Assembly (NCBI GenBank): GCA_963787485.1
Contig: CAWBDF010000002.1
Location: 186,001 to 250,000 of the forward strand
Source: Bog-473 sp963787485
GTDB taxonomy: Bacteria; Actinomycetota; Acidimicrobiia; Acidimicrobiales; RAAP-2
Reading direction: 5' to 3'
DNA: 64,000 nt
Part shown: positions 16,636-25,334 of the stretch, in pieces
How the letters are laid out: every line of letters starts with the position of its first letter
How positions within the stretch are numbered: position 1 is the stretch's first letter
Program-made: the position numbers and the translations under genes
Notes under the pieces: generated by a model
What the model saw: the letters and a program-made list of their open reading frames with translations, nothing else
Told to the model about the DNA's origin: nothing
The model's database searches: none

Positions 16636-17841
16636 TCAGACGACAGCCCCTTCGATTCGGGCTTCGATGACCGCCTCGGAATCCCACCCGAGCGACTGCA
16701 GGACCTCGTCGGTGTTCGCACCGTAAGCCGGCGCAGGACGGGCGCGCGGGGGGACCCGGTCGAACTGGATCGGCGACGGCACGAGGTGGAGTTCGTGGCC
16801 GTCCCCGTAATCCACGCGCTGGACTAGGAGGTTCGCCTTGACCTGGGGGTCGTCGAGCACCTCCGACACCTTGGTCGCCACGTCCCACTGGCCTTCCTGC
16901 TCCTTCAGCCTCTCCCGCCAAACGGAGAGCGGCTGGGAGCAGAAGGTCCGATCGAGCTCCTGGACGCACGACTCCATGTGCTGGGCGCGGGCGGCGTCAC
17001 TCTCGAAGCGAGGATCGTCCATGAGGTCATGGCGGCCTATGGCCTGGCAGAGGCCCGGCCAGTATCGGTCGGCTTGCAGCATGCACAAGACGATCCATCG
17101 GCCGTCAGCGGTGGGGTACGAGTTCACCAAAGGGTTGAACGGATGCTGCCGTGTCATGCGCGGCATCTCGTCGAGGCCCGCGGCCGCTGCACCCGTGATC
17201 CCCATCTGCATGGCCCACAAGGCGGTCGACAGAAGCGCCCCCTCCACGATCGAGCCCTCGCCTGTGCGGGCCTTCTTCACCAGCGCGGCGGCGATGCCAC
17301 CAGCCAGCGCCAGACCACTGAGCGAGTCGCCGAAGGCCCCGACCGGCATACCGACGGGGTCCGACCCTTCCGGTGTCACCGACGAGGCCGCCCCGCTGCG
17401 GGCCCAGAAGGTGATCCCGTCGTAGCCGCCCTTGTCTGCCTCGGGTCCTACGGCCCCCTGCCCGGTGCACGCCGCGTAGATGATGGTCGGATTGGCCCGC
17501 CGGATCGCCTCGAGGTCGATCCCGAGCTTTTGGCGTTGCCCGGGAAGAACGCTGGTCAAGAACACATCCGCCTCGCTCACGAGCTGATGGAGGATCTCCT
17601 GGGCCCGGGGATGGGTGAGATCAAGGGCGATGGCCCGTTTGTTGCGATTCCACATCTCCCATGTGAACCTCGGTCCACTCGGAGTGAGCCCGGCCGTCAC
17701 CAACCCTCGGACCGGGTCCCCGTTCGGACCTTCCACCTTGATCACATCCGCGCCCCACTCGCCCAGAACGACGCCTGCCGCGGGAGCGAACACCCACATC
17801 GACACCTCGATCACCCGGACCCCGTCCAGAACGCCGCCCAT
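16636..17841 (-). CDS. CaiB/BaiF-type (class III) CoA-transferase
   Basis: Class III CoA-transferase, 401 aa, which moves CoA from one acyl-CoA to another acid. N-terminal DGVRVIEVSMWVFAPAAG, then LGEWGADVIKVEGPNGDP, NRNKRAIALDL and the conserved Asp of the GGYDGITFWARSG segment (the acyl-enzyme residue in this family) are seen. The typical DGRWIVL block follows. I chose the ATG at 17,841; a GTG at 17,868 would add nine residues. The stop abuts the DUF35 start. It follows an amidohydrolase by 48 bp. It can activate the pathway acid without ATP, complementing the ligase at 28,406. Confidence 0.92.
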   Translation of the reverse strand: MGGVLDGVRVIEVSMWVFAPAAGVVLGEWGADVIKVEGPNGDPVRGLVTAGLTPSGPRFTWEMWNRNKRAIALDLTHPRAQEILHQLVSEADVFLTSVLPGQRQKLGIDLEAIRRANPTIIYAACTGQGAVGPEADKGGYDGITFWARSGAASSVTPEGSDPVGMPVGAFGDSLSGLALAGGIAAALVKKARTGEGSIVEGALLSTALWAMQMGITGAAAAGLDEMPRMTRQHPFNPLVNSYPTADGRWIVLCMLQADRYWPGLCQAIGRHDLMDDPRFESDAARAQHMESCVQELDRTFCSQPLSVWRERLKEQEGQWDVATKVSEVLDDPQVKANLLVQRVDYGDGHELHLVPSPIQFDRVPPRARPAPAYGANTDEVLQSLGWDSEAVIEARIEGAVV

Positions 17842-17889
17842 CGATTCCCGATCTCCTCGAACTGTCACCCGCCTGTCCCTAGCCCGCCC

Positions 17890-19185
17890 TCAGTCGCTTC
17901 CGGGACTTTCGATTGCAGCCTTGATGATCTCCCGCCAATCCGATTTCGCGGCAGATTCCGGCCGCAGATGGGCCGTCGCTCTGGTGCTGATATCCCAATC
18001 CGCCGCTCGGCGCCGGAGTCCGCCCACGGTGGCCTCCTCGCGAGGGATGTGAGCGAACGGGTCGTACTGGAAGTGTCGCATGGCGTTCTGGTGGGTGATC
18101 TTGTCGATCTCGAGGTCTGACAGCGGCGCCAGGTACTTCATGGCCATCTCCGGTGAGTGCGGCCACGTCGTGTCCGAGTGGGGATAGTCGCACTCCCACG
18201 TGATGTTGTCGATGTTCAGATGGTGGCGGTTCTCGATCCCGATCGAGTCGTCGATGAAACAAAGGATCACCCGCTCGTTGAACACCTCCGATGGGAGACG
18301 ATCGCCGAGGTCCATTCCCGTCCAGTGACGGGTGTGGTCGTATATGTAGTCGACCCGTTCGAGGAAGTAGGGAACCCAACCGATTCCGCCCTCCGACAAG
18401 GCGAACTTCAAGGCAGGGAACTTCCGGAGCATCGGGCTCCACAGAATGTCCGTCGCCGCCCCGAACAGGTTGATGGGAGAGAGCGAGTAGATGGCTTCGG
18501 GCGGCGCATCCGGTGAGGTCACGACCTGCGTCGACGACGAGCCGATGTGCAAGCACACGACGGTCCCCTCGTCCGCGCACGCCTTCCACAGCGGATCCCA
18601 GTAGTCGGTGTAGAAACTAGCCAGGCCGAGCAAATGTGGGTTCTCCGAGAAGCTCACGGCATGGCAGCCCTTCTTGGCCACCCGTCGCACCTCCTCGGCC
18701 GACCGCTCGGCGTCCCACATCATGGGCAGGGCCAACGGTATGAATCGGCCTGGGTAGGACCCTGCCCATTCGTCGATGTGCCAGTCGTTGTAGGCCCGGA
18801 CCAACGCAGCTCCCTGATCGTGATCGCTGCCCCACATGAAGATCTGCCCGCATGACCGCGGGAAGGAGGGAAAGCACATGGACCCCAACACCCCGTTGGC
18901 GTCCATGTCCTTCACCCGGGCGTGGACGTCGTAGCACCCCGGCCGGATCTCCTCAATGGACACTGGGTCGAAGCCGTATTCCTCCCGAGGGCGCCCGGCT
19001 ACCGCGTTCGCCGCGATGTTGAGGATCTCCTGACCCTCGTACACCCAGGCCATCAGACCGTCTTCACGCCGCACCAGCTCCGGAGCCCGATCTCTGTACT
19101 TGGCCGGTACCCGGTCCTCGAACACATTCGACGGCTCGACGACGTGGTCGTCCACGCTGACCAGGATCAACTCCTCGACGTTCAT
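17890..19185 (-). CDS. Amidohydrolase family protein (Amidohydro_2)
   Basis: A 431-residue Amidohydro_2 protein, close paralogue of the gene at 5,299. Both share SVDDHV/SIDDHV at the N-terminal metal strand, the RVKDMDANGVLGS block, WHIDEWAG, and the C-terminal WECDYPHSDTTWP strand. AGGAGG lies 4 nt before the ATG at 19,185. The next gene upstream is a more distant Amidohydro_2 member, so two such enzymes are made in tandem at the head of the operon. A metal-dependent C-C hydrolase, decarboxylase or hydratase role is possible; the family does not allow a more exact guess. Confidence 0.88.
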   Translation of the reverse strand: MNVEELILVSVDDHVVEPSNVFEDRVPAKYRDRAPELVRREDGLMAWVYEGQEILNIAANAVAGRPREEYGFDPVSIEEIRPGCYDVHARVKDMDANGVLGSMCFPSFPRSCGQIFMWGSDHDQGAALVRAYNDWHIDEWAGSYPGRFIPLALPMMWDAERSAEEVRRVAKKGCHAVSFSENPHLLGLASFYTDYWDPLWKACADEGTVVCLHIGSSSTQVVTSPDAPPEAIYSLSPINLFGAATDILWSPMLRKFPALKFALSEGGIGWVPYFLERVDYIYDHTRHWTGMDLGDRLPSEVFNERVILCFIDDSIGIENRHHLNIDNITWECDYPHSDTTWPHSPEMAMKYLAPLSDLEIDKITHQNAMRHFQYDPFAHIPREEATVGGLRRRAADWDISTRATAHLRPESAAKSDWREIIKAAIESPGSD

Positions 19186-19245
19186 CCGACCTCCTTCACA
19201 CGTCTCATGGCCCAGGAGCGCCTGACCTGACCTGCCGGGTCTGGA

Positions 19246-20577
19246 CTACGCCCAGAATCCGAAGGTCCGGTAGGCGTGATGGCCACGATCGGTCTCGTCC
19301 GGCAGGGTTTCGAGCGGGACGTTGAGCTGCTCGTAAGTAGGAGCGTTGATCTTCGATGCCACCGCGGACAGGGCCGCCTCGTCCAGGCCGTAAGCCCGGA
19401 TGGCGTTACCGCCGAGCAACGCGGCCACCTCGTCGGCGGGCACGCCGGCGAATGTGAACCTCATGGCACTGCGAGTGGCCGGCTCGCCTTCGGGAGAGGT
19501 GATGCCGAATTGGAAGGTGCCCTCGAAGTGCGGGTAGTCGGATCCCCAGATCAGGTTGCCGACGTATCCCTTCTCCATCGCGCTTTCGACCTCGAAGCGA
19601 GCCATGAAGCTGGCCCCGACGAACACCTGCTCGGCGGCGTACTCGCTCGGCTTGCGGGGGACCCGCTCCCAGAAATCGGGGTACTCCCAACCGTCATGCA
19701 GGTAGATGCTGTCCAACTCCCACATCACTTGCGGCCACCACGGTCCAACCGACTCGGTGAGGACCAGGTGCAGCGTCGGATGGCGCTCGAACACCCCGCC
19801 GAACATCAGGTGGCTCAGCGGAGAGATCCGGCTCATCGTCGCCAGCTCGAGCTTCAGGATGGACATGACGCCGGGCCCCCCAGCCACACTCGGCGCTCCG
19901 CCACCGTGGTGGCAGAGGGACATGCCCAAGGCCTCGCACGCCGACCACAGCGGCTCCCAATCCGGGTAGTTGTACGACTTCATGTAGCTCCGGGTGTAGG
20001 GCAGATTCGCCCCGCGGAGCCCCACGGAAGCGGCCCACTCGAGCTCCTTGACCGAGGCGTCGATGTCCCAGACGGGCAGCTGGGCCAAGCCGACGTGGCG
20101 CTGCGGTTGGAGCGAGACGAAGTCGGCCAGCCACCGGTTGTAGATGTGACGCCCGACACCGAGCATCTCGAAGTCGATCCCCTCGTCGGTCCGGGCGACC
20201 ATGCTGGTGCCGTCGAACGGCAGGGGCTGCCCATTTTGGCTATCGTGAAAGATGACGGCGGCCGACACCCCATCGTTGTCGAAGTCCCGAAGGCGGGCTT
20301 GCATGTCGTAGTGGCCTTCAGTCTCGAGGTTCCTCCGACTCACCTTCCAGTCGCCGCCGCGGATCATTCCACCAAAGCCTGCCAGGCCCTTGGCTGCTTC
20401 GTGCTTCTTCTTCGTCGCCTCCGCGAACTCGTCGAACTGCTCGAGGTACTGCCGGGGGCAATACGCCTTCAGCTCCTCGACCAGCCGTGGGCCGGCATGG
20501 GTGTCGGCCGAGACCACGATCAAAGGTTCCGGGTGTTGCGCGCCACCCGCCTCGATGTCTCGATCCGTCACAACCAC
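19246..20577 (-). CDS. Amidohydrolase family protein (Amidohydro_2), first gene of the long operon
   Basis: Amidohydro_2 protein of 443 aa if started at the GTG at 20,577, which has a GGAG-rich site. The frame is open to an ATG at 20,640, only about 8 nt after the predicted transcript start, so the longer form (464 aa) is possible. Motifs are VVSADTHAGPRLVEELKAY at the N-terminal metal strand, SLCHHGGG in the middle, and IWGSDYPHFEGTF with LLGGNAIRAYGLD at the end. The last two link it to the frameshifted gene at 8,271. It heads the minus-strand transcript that runs through nine genes to 10,819, behind operator site D. Confidence 0.86.
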   Translation of the reverse strand: MVVTDRDIEAGGAQHPEPLIVVSADTHAGPRLVEELKAYCPRQYLEQFDEFAEATKKKHEAAKGLAGFGGMIRGGDWKVSRRNLETEGHYDMQARLRDFDNDGVSAAVIFHDSQNGQPLPFDGTSMVARTDEGIDFEMLGVGRHIYNRWLADFVSLQPQRHVGLAQLPVWDIDASVKELEWAASVGLRGANLPYTRSYMKSYNYPDWEPLWSACEALGMSLCHHGGGAPSVAGGPGVMSILKLELATMSRISPLSHLMFGGVFERHPTLHLVLTESVGPWWPQVMWELDSIYLHDGWEYPDFWERVPRKPSEYAAEQVFVGASFMARFEVESAMEKGYVGNLIWGSDYPHFEGTFQFGITSPEGEPATRSAMRFTFAGVPADEVAALLGGNAIRAYGLDEAALSAVASKINAPTYEQLNVPLETLPDETDRGHHAYRTFGFWA

Positions 20578-20654
20578 GTGTCTCCACTCCCCTCGCCCAG
20601 GTGACTCGCCCACGCACGACGCGCCGGAACGCGTGGTCATTCTCCCTCAGTCCT

Positions 20655-20683
20655 AGGGTATTCACTAGTGCTGACTGAGTCAA
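20655..20683 (-). promoter_or_regulatory. Operator motif (site D) overlapping the promoter of the nine-gene operon
   Basis: On the minus strand TTGACTCAGTCAG (20683-20671) matches 12 of 13 palindrome positions. Its TTGACT is the -35 box, followed after 17 bp by TACCCT (20660-20655). Transcription would begin near 20,648. Confidence 0.65.
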
Positions 20684-20785
20684 CTGTTTTCACCCCAGAG
20701 AGTACCGCCCCACCTGACCCGGGTGACGGATCGAGGTCCGCTGCTCGGTTTCTCGGCTCACCCTCCCCATCCTGGGACAAATCAG

Positions 20786-20815
20786 TTGACTCAGTCATAG
20801 ACTCCAACGTACCCT
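20786..20815 (+). promoter_or_regulatory. Operator motif (site E) overlapping the promoter of the plus-strand dehydrogenase operon
   Basis: TTGACTCAGTCAT (20786-20798) matches 12 of 13 positions. TTGACT is the -35 box, and TACCCT (20810-20815) follows after 18 bp. It is 115 bp from site D, so each divergent promoter of this region has its own copy and the same -10 sequence. Confidence 0.65.
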
Positions 20816-20952
20816 GGGCCGGTGCGAAGGGGCGCTCATGGATCCGCACAGGAAAGGAAACTGGTGCGGAGAAGGGCGTGGCGAGGGCGAGGGGCGTCCG
20901 TCGTCACTGCTCCGATGCGGGCCGGCCGAGGCGTGCGCCTCGAGAGGTCCCG

Positions 20953-22251
20953 ATGAGCTGGGATTTCGAGACGGACCCGGATTTCCAGCCCAATCTCGAC
21001 TGGATCAAACGCTTCGTCAGGGAGGAGGTCGAGCCGCTCGATGTCCTGTGGCCCCACGACGTGTACTGCCGACCCATGGACGCCACCGTGGCTGAGGTCG
21101 TTCGCCAACTCCAGCAGGAGGTCCGCGACCATGGTCTGTGGGCCTGCCACCTCGGCCCGGAGCTCGGAGGGCAGGGTTACGGCCAGGTGAAGCTGGCGCT
21201 GATGCACGAAATCCTCGGCGGTTCCCAATGGGCATCGCTGATCTTCGGCACCCAGGCCCCCGATACCGGGAACGCGGAGATTCTGGCCCACTTCGGAACG
21301 CCGGACCAGAAAGCCAGGTACTTGCAGCCCCTTCTCGACGGAGAGATCGTGTCCTGCTTTTCCATGACCGAGCCCCAGGGGGGATCGGATCCGGGCGAGT
21401 TCACGACGACGGCGGTCAGGGACGGCCAGGAGTGGGTGATCAACGGGTGGAAGTTCTTCTCCTCTCATGCTCGCTGGGCCGAGTTCTTGGTCCTCATGGC
21501 CGTCACCGACGCGGAGGCCGACGTGCACGACGCTTTCTCCATGTTCCTCGTGCCCCGGACATCACCCGGGGTCACGATCGAGCGGAACCTCGGCATCTCT
21601 GGTGAAGCCGAGGATCAGGGCGCGCACGCCCTCATCCACTACGACGACGTCCGGCTGCCCATGGAGAGCCTTCTCGGCCCCGAGGGTCAGGGCTTCGCCG
21701 TCGCCCAGACCAGGCTCGGCGGCGGACGGGTCCACCACGCCATGCGGGCCGTGGGAATCTGCCAGAAAGCTCTGGACATGATGTGCGAGCGCGTCATCAG
21801 CCGAACGACGAGGGGCGAGCGGCTGGCCGACAAGCAATTCGTGCAGGGCTATATCGCCGATTCCTGGGCCCAGCTGCAGCAGTACCGGCTTCTCGTGTTG
21901 CAGACGGCATGGAAGATCGACCGGTATCACGACTACCGGAGGGTCCGCGAGGACATCGCCGCGATCAAGATCCTCGCGCCGGGACTCATCCAGGACATCG
22001 TCGGACGGGCCATCCAGGTGCACGGCGCTCTGGGGATATCGAACGAGTTGGAGCTGGGCCGGATGTTCCTGGTCCAGTACATCACCGGCTTCTCCGACGG
22101 ACCGTCCGAGATCCACAGGACAACTCTGGCCCGCCGGGTACTGAAGTCGTATACGCCGTCGCCTGGGCTGTGGCCCACCCAGCACATCCCCTCGAGGCGA
22201 GCCGCCGCCGAGGACCACATCGCCGCGCGTGTCGCGGGCCGGCAGGCTTGA
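20953..22251 (+). CDS. Acyl-CoA dehydrogenase (paralogue 2)
   Basis: FAD-dependent acyl-CoA dehydrogenase, 432 aa, starting MSWDFETDPDF. The start is fixed by near-identity to paralogue 1 at 10,819, although the frame stays open far upstream. CFSMTEPQGGSDP, WVINGWKFFSSHARW, IQVHGALGISNELEL and SDGPSEIHRTTLARR are present. It leads a plus-strand group with a SnoaL-like protein and an epimerase, behind operator site E. The two paralogues may form a heteromer, as many actinobacterial FadE pairs do, or act on successive intermediates; sequence alone does not decide. Confidence 0.92.
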   Translation: MSWDFETDPDFQPNLDWIKRFVREEVEPLDVLWPHDVYCRPMDATVAEVVRQLQQEVRDHGLWACHLGPELGGQGYGQVKLALMHEILGGSQWASLIFGTQAPDTGNAEILAHFGTPDQKARYLQPLLDGEIVSCFSMTEPQGGSDPGEFTTTAVRDGQEWVINGWKFFSSHARWAEFLVLMAVTDAEADVHDAFSMFLVPRTSPGVTIERNLGISGEAEDQGAHALIHYDDVRLPMESLLGPEGQGFAVAQTRLGGGRVHHAMRAVGICQKALDMMCERVISRTTRGERLADKQFVQGYIADSWAQLQQYRLLVLQTAWKIDRYHDYRRVREDIAAIKILAPGLIQDIVGRAIQVHGALGISNELELGRMFLVQYITGFSDGPSEIHRTTLARRVLKSYTPSPGLWPTQHIPSRRAAAEDHIAARVAGRQA

Positions 22252-22329
22252 GGCGATGACGTGGTACCCAGCCACCGTCGGACCCTCCGGGGCCCACCCC
22301 AGCACGCAACCACAAACGAGGGAGGAAGC

Positions 22330-22875
22330 ATGAACGCCAAATCCGACGCCGACGGCCGCCTCGCCGCGCTGGAAGCTTCCGTCGAAGCGCTCACGGCCCG
22401 GGTGCAGGAGCTCGAGGACGATCGGGCCATCCGCGACGTGCTCGCCCGATACGGGTTCACGGCCGACAGCTGCGATGACGAAGGGTTCGTCGACCTCTAC
22501 ACCGACGACGGGTCTATCAATCTGAACAACCGTCAGGCGGCCGCGACAATGGGGAAAGGTGACGTCGTCGGGTGGAGCGGTCGAGACGGCATTCGGCGTT
22601 TCATCACCAACCCCGAGGGCCACCACCGACCCGAGCTGTACGGGAAGTCCATGCACCTCCAGGGCAACAATCTGGTGACCGAGGTCGAGGGGTCCGAAGC
22701 CCGCGCCAAGAGCTACCAGGTCGCGTTAGTCATCGACGAGAAGGGTGTGAGGGTCCTGAGCGCCGGGAACAACCAGTGGCAGCTCCGCAAGATGGGCGGC
22801 GAGTGGCTGATCAGGGAACGCCGGGGTAGCTACCTGGGTGAAGACTCGTTCACCACCAACCTCGACTCCGAGTAG
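22330..22875 (+). CDS. SnoaL/NTF2-like protein
   Basis: A 181-residue protein with an N-terminal coiled-coil-like stretch (LAALEASVEALTARVQELED, residues about 10-35) followed by a SnoaL-like NTF2 fold (IRDVLARYGFTADSCDDEGF, then FVDLYTDDGSI). Such proteins act as hydratases, isomerases or small-substrate binders. GGAGGAAGC stands directly before the ATG at 22,330. It lies 78 bp downstream of the acyl-CoA dehydrogenase in the same direction, so it is probably co-transcribed and part of the same pathway. The exact reaction is unknown. Confidence 0.82.
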   Translation: MNAKSDADGRLAALEASVEALTARVQELEDDRAIRDVLARYGFTADSCDDEGFVDLYTDDGSINLNNRQAAATMGKGDVVGWSGRDGIRRFITNPEGHHRPELYGKSMHLQGNNLVTEVEGSEARAKSYQVALVIDEKGVRVLSAGNNQWQLRKMGGEWLIRERRGSYLGEDSFTTNLDSE

Positions 22876-22947
22876 GCCCCAGGTCCGCGGGGGGCGATCC
22901 GGGTTCTCACACCACTCATCCGTTTCGAACACGAACAGGAGGACATC

Positions 22948-23886
22948 GTGACGGTACTCATTACCGGCGCCGGATTGGTCGGGAGCCAGGTCGCCAGGCT
23001 CGAACAGGAAGCCGGCCGCACCCCGGTGATCTTCGATCTGGTCCCCCGCCCCGACGCCTTGTCCGACTTCGTGGACCTCTCCCGGTGCGTGCTGGTCCGG
23101 GGAGATGTCTGCAACCCCTTGGACCTGGTCGCCGCGGTCCAGGATCACGGGGTCCGGCGTATCATCCACTGCGCGGCATTCGGCGGCCTCACCGCCGGAA
23201 GCAACGTCGCCCCCCTGACGAGCACTCTGGTCAACACCATGGGCGCCGCATACGTGCTCGAGACGGCGAGGATCCTCAAGCTCGACCGGGTGGTGCTCTG
23301 CAGCTCGTCCACCCTTTACCTGAGCCTGGTCGGCGGCGAGGACAATGGTGCCTACGGTTTCGAGGAGGCCTACCCGCGACCGGACAACGTGTACGCCGCC
23401 AACAAGCAGGCGGCCGAGGACCTGGGCCGGGCTTACCAGAAAAGCTTTGGTCTTGATGTGGTCGCGGTGCGCTTCGCAGCCATGTTCGGTCCCTGGTCCC
23501 CCGGCGGTGGTGGCGTGGCGACCACCGCGATGGAGCAGTGGCTCCGCGGGGCCATGGCCGGCCAAGTCGTCGAGGTGGGGTTCTCCGGGGGTGACTGGGT
23601 CTACTCCAAGGACGCGGCCAGCGGCACCCATCTGGCCTGCTGGGCCGACAATCTCGAAAGCCGGTTGTTCAATCTGGGCATGGGCCGGGCGTACGACACA
23701 GAAGACATCGCCGACGCCATCAATGCCGCGGTGCCCGGCGGCGGTGCCAAGGGCTCGTCAGGAGGACCGCCTGCCCGCCAGATCATGAACATCGACCGGG
23801 CTCGGCGCGAACTGGGCTTCGAGGTCAAGTTCCCGATGGACGCTGCGATGCGCGACTACCGGGATTGGATCGCCCGCACTCCTTGA
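22948..23886 (+). CDS. NAD(P)-dependent epimerase/dehydratase (extended SDR)
   Basis: Extended short-chain dehydrogenase, 312 aa, starting at a GTG with AGGAGG 6 nt upstream. TGAGLVGSQVA (cofactor motif TGxxGxxG), the catalytic Tyr-x-x-x-Lys as YAANK, and a serine in LCSSSTLY are seen. The C-terminal domain has the usual RFAAMFGPWSPGGGG substrate loop. Family members work on sugar nucleotides, but also as reductases or 3-beta-HSD-type enzymes on ring compounds. As the third gene behind operator site E, it more likely acts on a pathway intermediate. It is convergent with the amidohydrolase at 23,950. Confidence 0.87.
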   Translation: MTVLITGAGLVGSQVARLEQEAGRTPVIFDLVPRPDALSDFVDLSRCVLVRGDVCNPLDLVAAVQDHGVRRIIHCAAFGGLTAGSNVAPLTSTLVNTMGAAYVLETARILKLDRVVLCSSSTLYLSLVGGEDNGAYGFEEAYPRPDNVYAANKQAAEDLGRAYQKSFGLDVVAVRFAAMFGPWSPGGGGVATTAMEQWLRGAMAGQVVEVGFSGGDWVYSKDAASGTHLACWADNLESRLFNLGMGRAYDTEDIADAINAAVPGGGAKGSSGGPPARQIMNIDRARRELGFEVKFPMDAAMRDYRDWIARTP

Positions 23887-23949
23887 CGCGAACCGCCCGA
23901 CCCGCGGTGCCTGCGGCATCGTCTACACACAGCCGGCCGGCACTGGTCG

Positions 23950-25101
23950 TCAAAACTTGTAGAACTTGCGGGCCGTGCCGCCCCGCAACAACCGCTTGGC
24001 CTCTTCGGCGATAGGAAGCTCCTGCAGTTCGGCCAGCTCGTGCCGGCACGTCTCCACGTTGACCTCGTGGGGAAAGTCGGACGAGTACATGAAGGGGGTG
24101 CAGCCGAAGTACTCAATGGCGTTGGCGAGTTGGTGCTCTCCACCCTCGCAGCCGAGCACCACTCGATCCGCTTTCATGAGCCCGCTCAGGTAGTCCTTGA
24201 CCGACATGCCATCCGGGAGATCGAGGATCCGGTCCGACTCGACCGGCGGGGCGCCCACGAACGACTCCGAAAACCGCTCGGCGGCCAGCAGGATCCACGC
24301 CGCACCGCCCTCGAGGTAGGCGACCCGCAGGCCGGGGAAGCGCTCGAAAACCCCGTTGAACAGCATCCCCCCGAGGCATATCAGCAACGAGACCGGGAAG
24401 CCAAGAGCGTGGGCCGCCGCGAAAACATTGAAGTCGTCGAATCCAAAACCGTCGTGTACGCCGCCGTGGCAAGACAGCCCCACATCGAGCTCTTCGGCCA
24501 CCTCGTAGACCGGGAAGAACATCTCGCTGCCGAGGTGGTTGGGGAGCCCGTGGGCGGGAAGCACCGCCGACGCGAACCCGAGCTCGGTCACCACACGCCG
24601 CAGCTCGGCCGCCGCCTCCGCCGGAACCTGCAGCGGTAACAGTGCGGCGGCTTGGAACTTGCCCGATGGATGGTGGACGTACGTTTCCGCCATCCAATCG
24701 TTCCACGCTCGGGTCAGCGCAACCGCGTACTCCAGATCTCGGACCCGCCCGACGGTCAAACCGAGCGTGGGATAGAGAACGGTGCGCTCGATCCCCAGGC
24801 TGTCGAGGAAGAACTCCCACGACTCGGGGGTATCGCCGGTCTCCCGTGGTCCCCGGCGACTCATCGCCGAGTTCCCCCCGCTCGGGAAGCTGGACATGTA
24901 ACCCAAAGGGGGAAAGATGGTCATGCCGTGCAGCTTCGAGAGGACGTTGTCCATCTGGCGTTCCCTCGGCTCGCGGTACTTGGTCGGAAGCTTCCGGATG
25001 ATCCCCGGGACGTCTTCGAGCACGTGCCCATCGGCGTCAAAGAGCTCCGATCCGGTACTCACGGTCCCGGCGGCGGCGCTGTCGGGCAGGATCGTCGTCA
25101 T
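23950..25101 (-). CDS. Amidohydrolase family protein (Amidohydro_2)
   Basis: A 383-residue Amidohydro_2 protein. FDADGHVLEDVP is the N-terminal metal strand, LSCHGGVHDGFGFDDFN the middle metal-ligand region, and FMYSSDFPHEVN the C-terminal strand with the Asp. GAGGGATAG precedes the ATG at 25,101. It is more distant from the paralogues at 5,299 and 17,890 and closer in layout to the one at 33,419 (both have the LGGMLFNGVF or LGGVLARF type helix). It is transcribed alone, divergently from the tandem GntR regulator, and shares with it an intergenic region with two operator copies. It is therefore the gene most tightly tied to that regulator. Confidence 0.87.
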   Translation of the reverse strand: MTTILPDSAAAGTVSTGSELFDADGHVLEDVPGIIRKLPTKYREPRERQMDNVLSKLHGMTIFPPLGYMSSFPSGGNSAMSRRGPRETGDTPESWEFFLDSLGIERTVLYPTLGLTVGRVRDLEYAVALTRAWNDWMAETYVHHPSGKFQAAALLPLQVPAEAAAELRRVVTELGFASAVLPAHGLPNHLGSEMFFPVYEVAEELDVGLSCHGGVHDGFGFDDFNVFAAAHALGFPVSLLICLGGMLFNGVFERFPGLRVAYLEGGAAWILLAAERFSESFVGAPPVESDRILDLPDGMSVKDYLSGLMKADRVVLGCEGGEHQLANAIEYFGCTPFMYSSDFPHEVNVETCRHELAELQELPIAEEAKRLLRGGTARKFYKF

Positions 25102-25203
25102 CTATCCCTCCCCCACGAGGTGCAGTGAGATGGTCTGCTGGTCCTGTTGAAAATGGTCTGTCGCTCAATGGGCAGTAATCGAAGTGCCCCCCCGGCATGC
25201 TCG

Positions 25204-25233
25204 ACACTAACGCTCTATTACTGACTGAGTCAA
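25204..25233 (-). promoter_or_regulatory. Operator motif (site F) overlapping the amidohydrolase promoter, beside the regulator gene
   Basis: On the minus strand TTGACTCAGTCAG (25233-25221) matches 12 of 13 positions. TTGACT is the -35 box, and TAGTGT (25209-25204) follows after 18 bp. The AACTG-TTTT flank is shared with site D. Confidence 0.62.
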
Positions 25234-25278
25234 CTGTTTTGTAAAAGGCCTTCCCGGCGTGCTGGTAAGGTGCAACCG

Positions 25279-25291
25279 GCTTCTCAGTCAA
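25279..25291. promoter_or_regulatory. Half-conserved operator copy (site G) upstream of the GntR regulator
   Basis: The nine bases CTCAGTCAA (25283-25291) reproduce the right side of the palindrome exactly, while the left arm is degenerate (9 of 13 overall). It lies 45 bp before the regulator start, 58 bp from site F, and would suit autoregulation. I could not identify a convincing promoter for the regulator itself. Confidence 0.4.
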
Positions 25292-25334
25292 CCATTTTCC
25301 GCCCCTTCTTCCCACCCCTTCCCGCCAGCCGAGG

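Noticed and set aside
19276..20604. Very long open frames opposite real genes (also 10,837-11,778, 12,310-13,455, 15,134-16,381 and 1,474-2,565)
   Set aside because: They mirror conserved enzymes on the other strand, show Arg/Pro/Gly/His-rich translations without domains, and arise from high GC at third codon positions.
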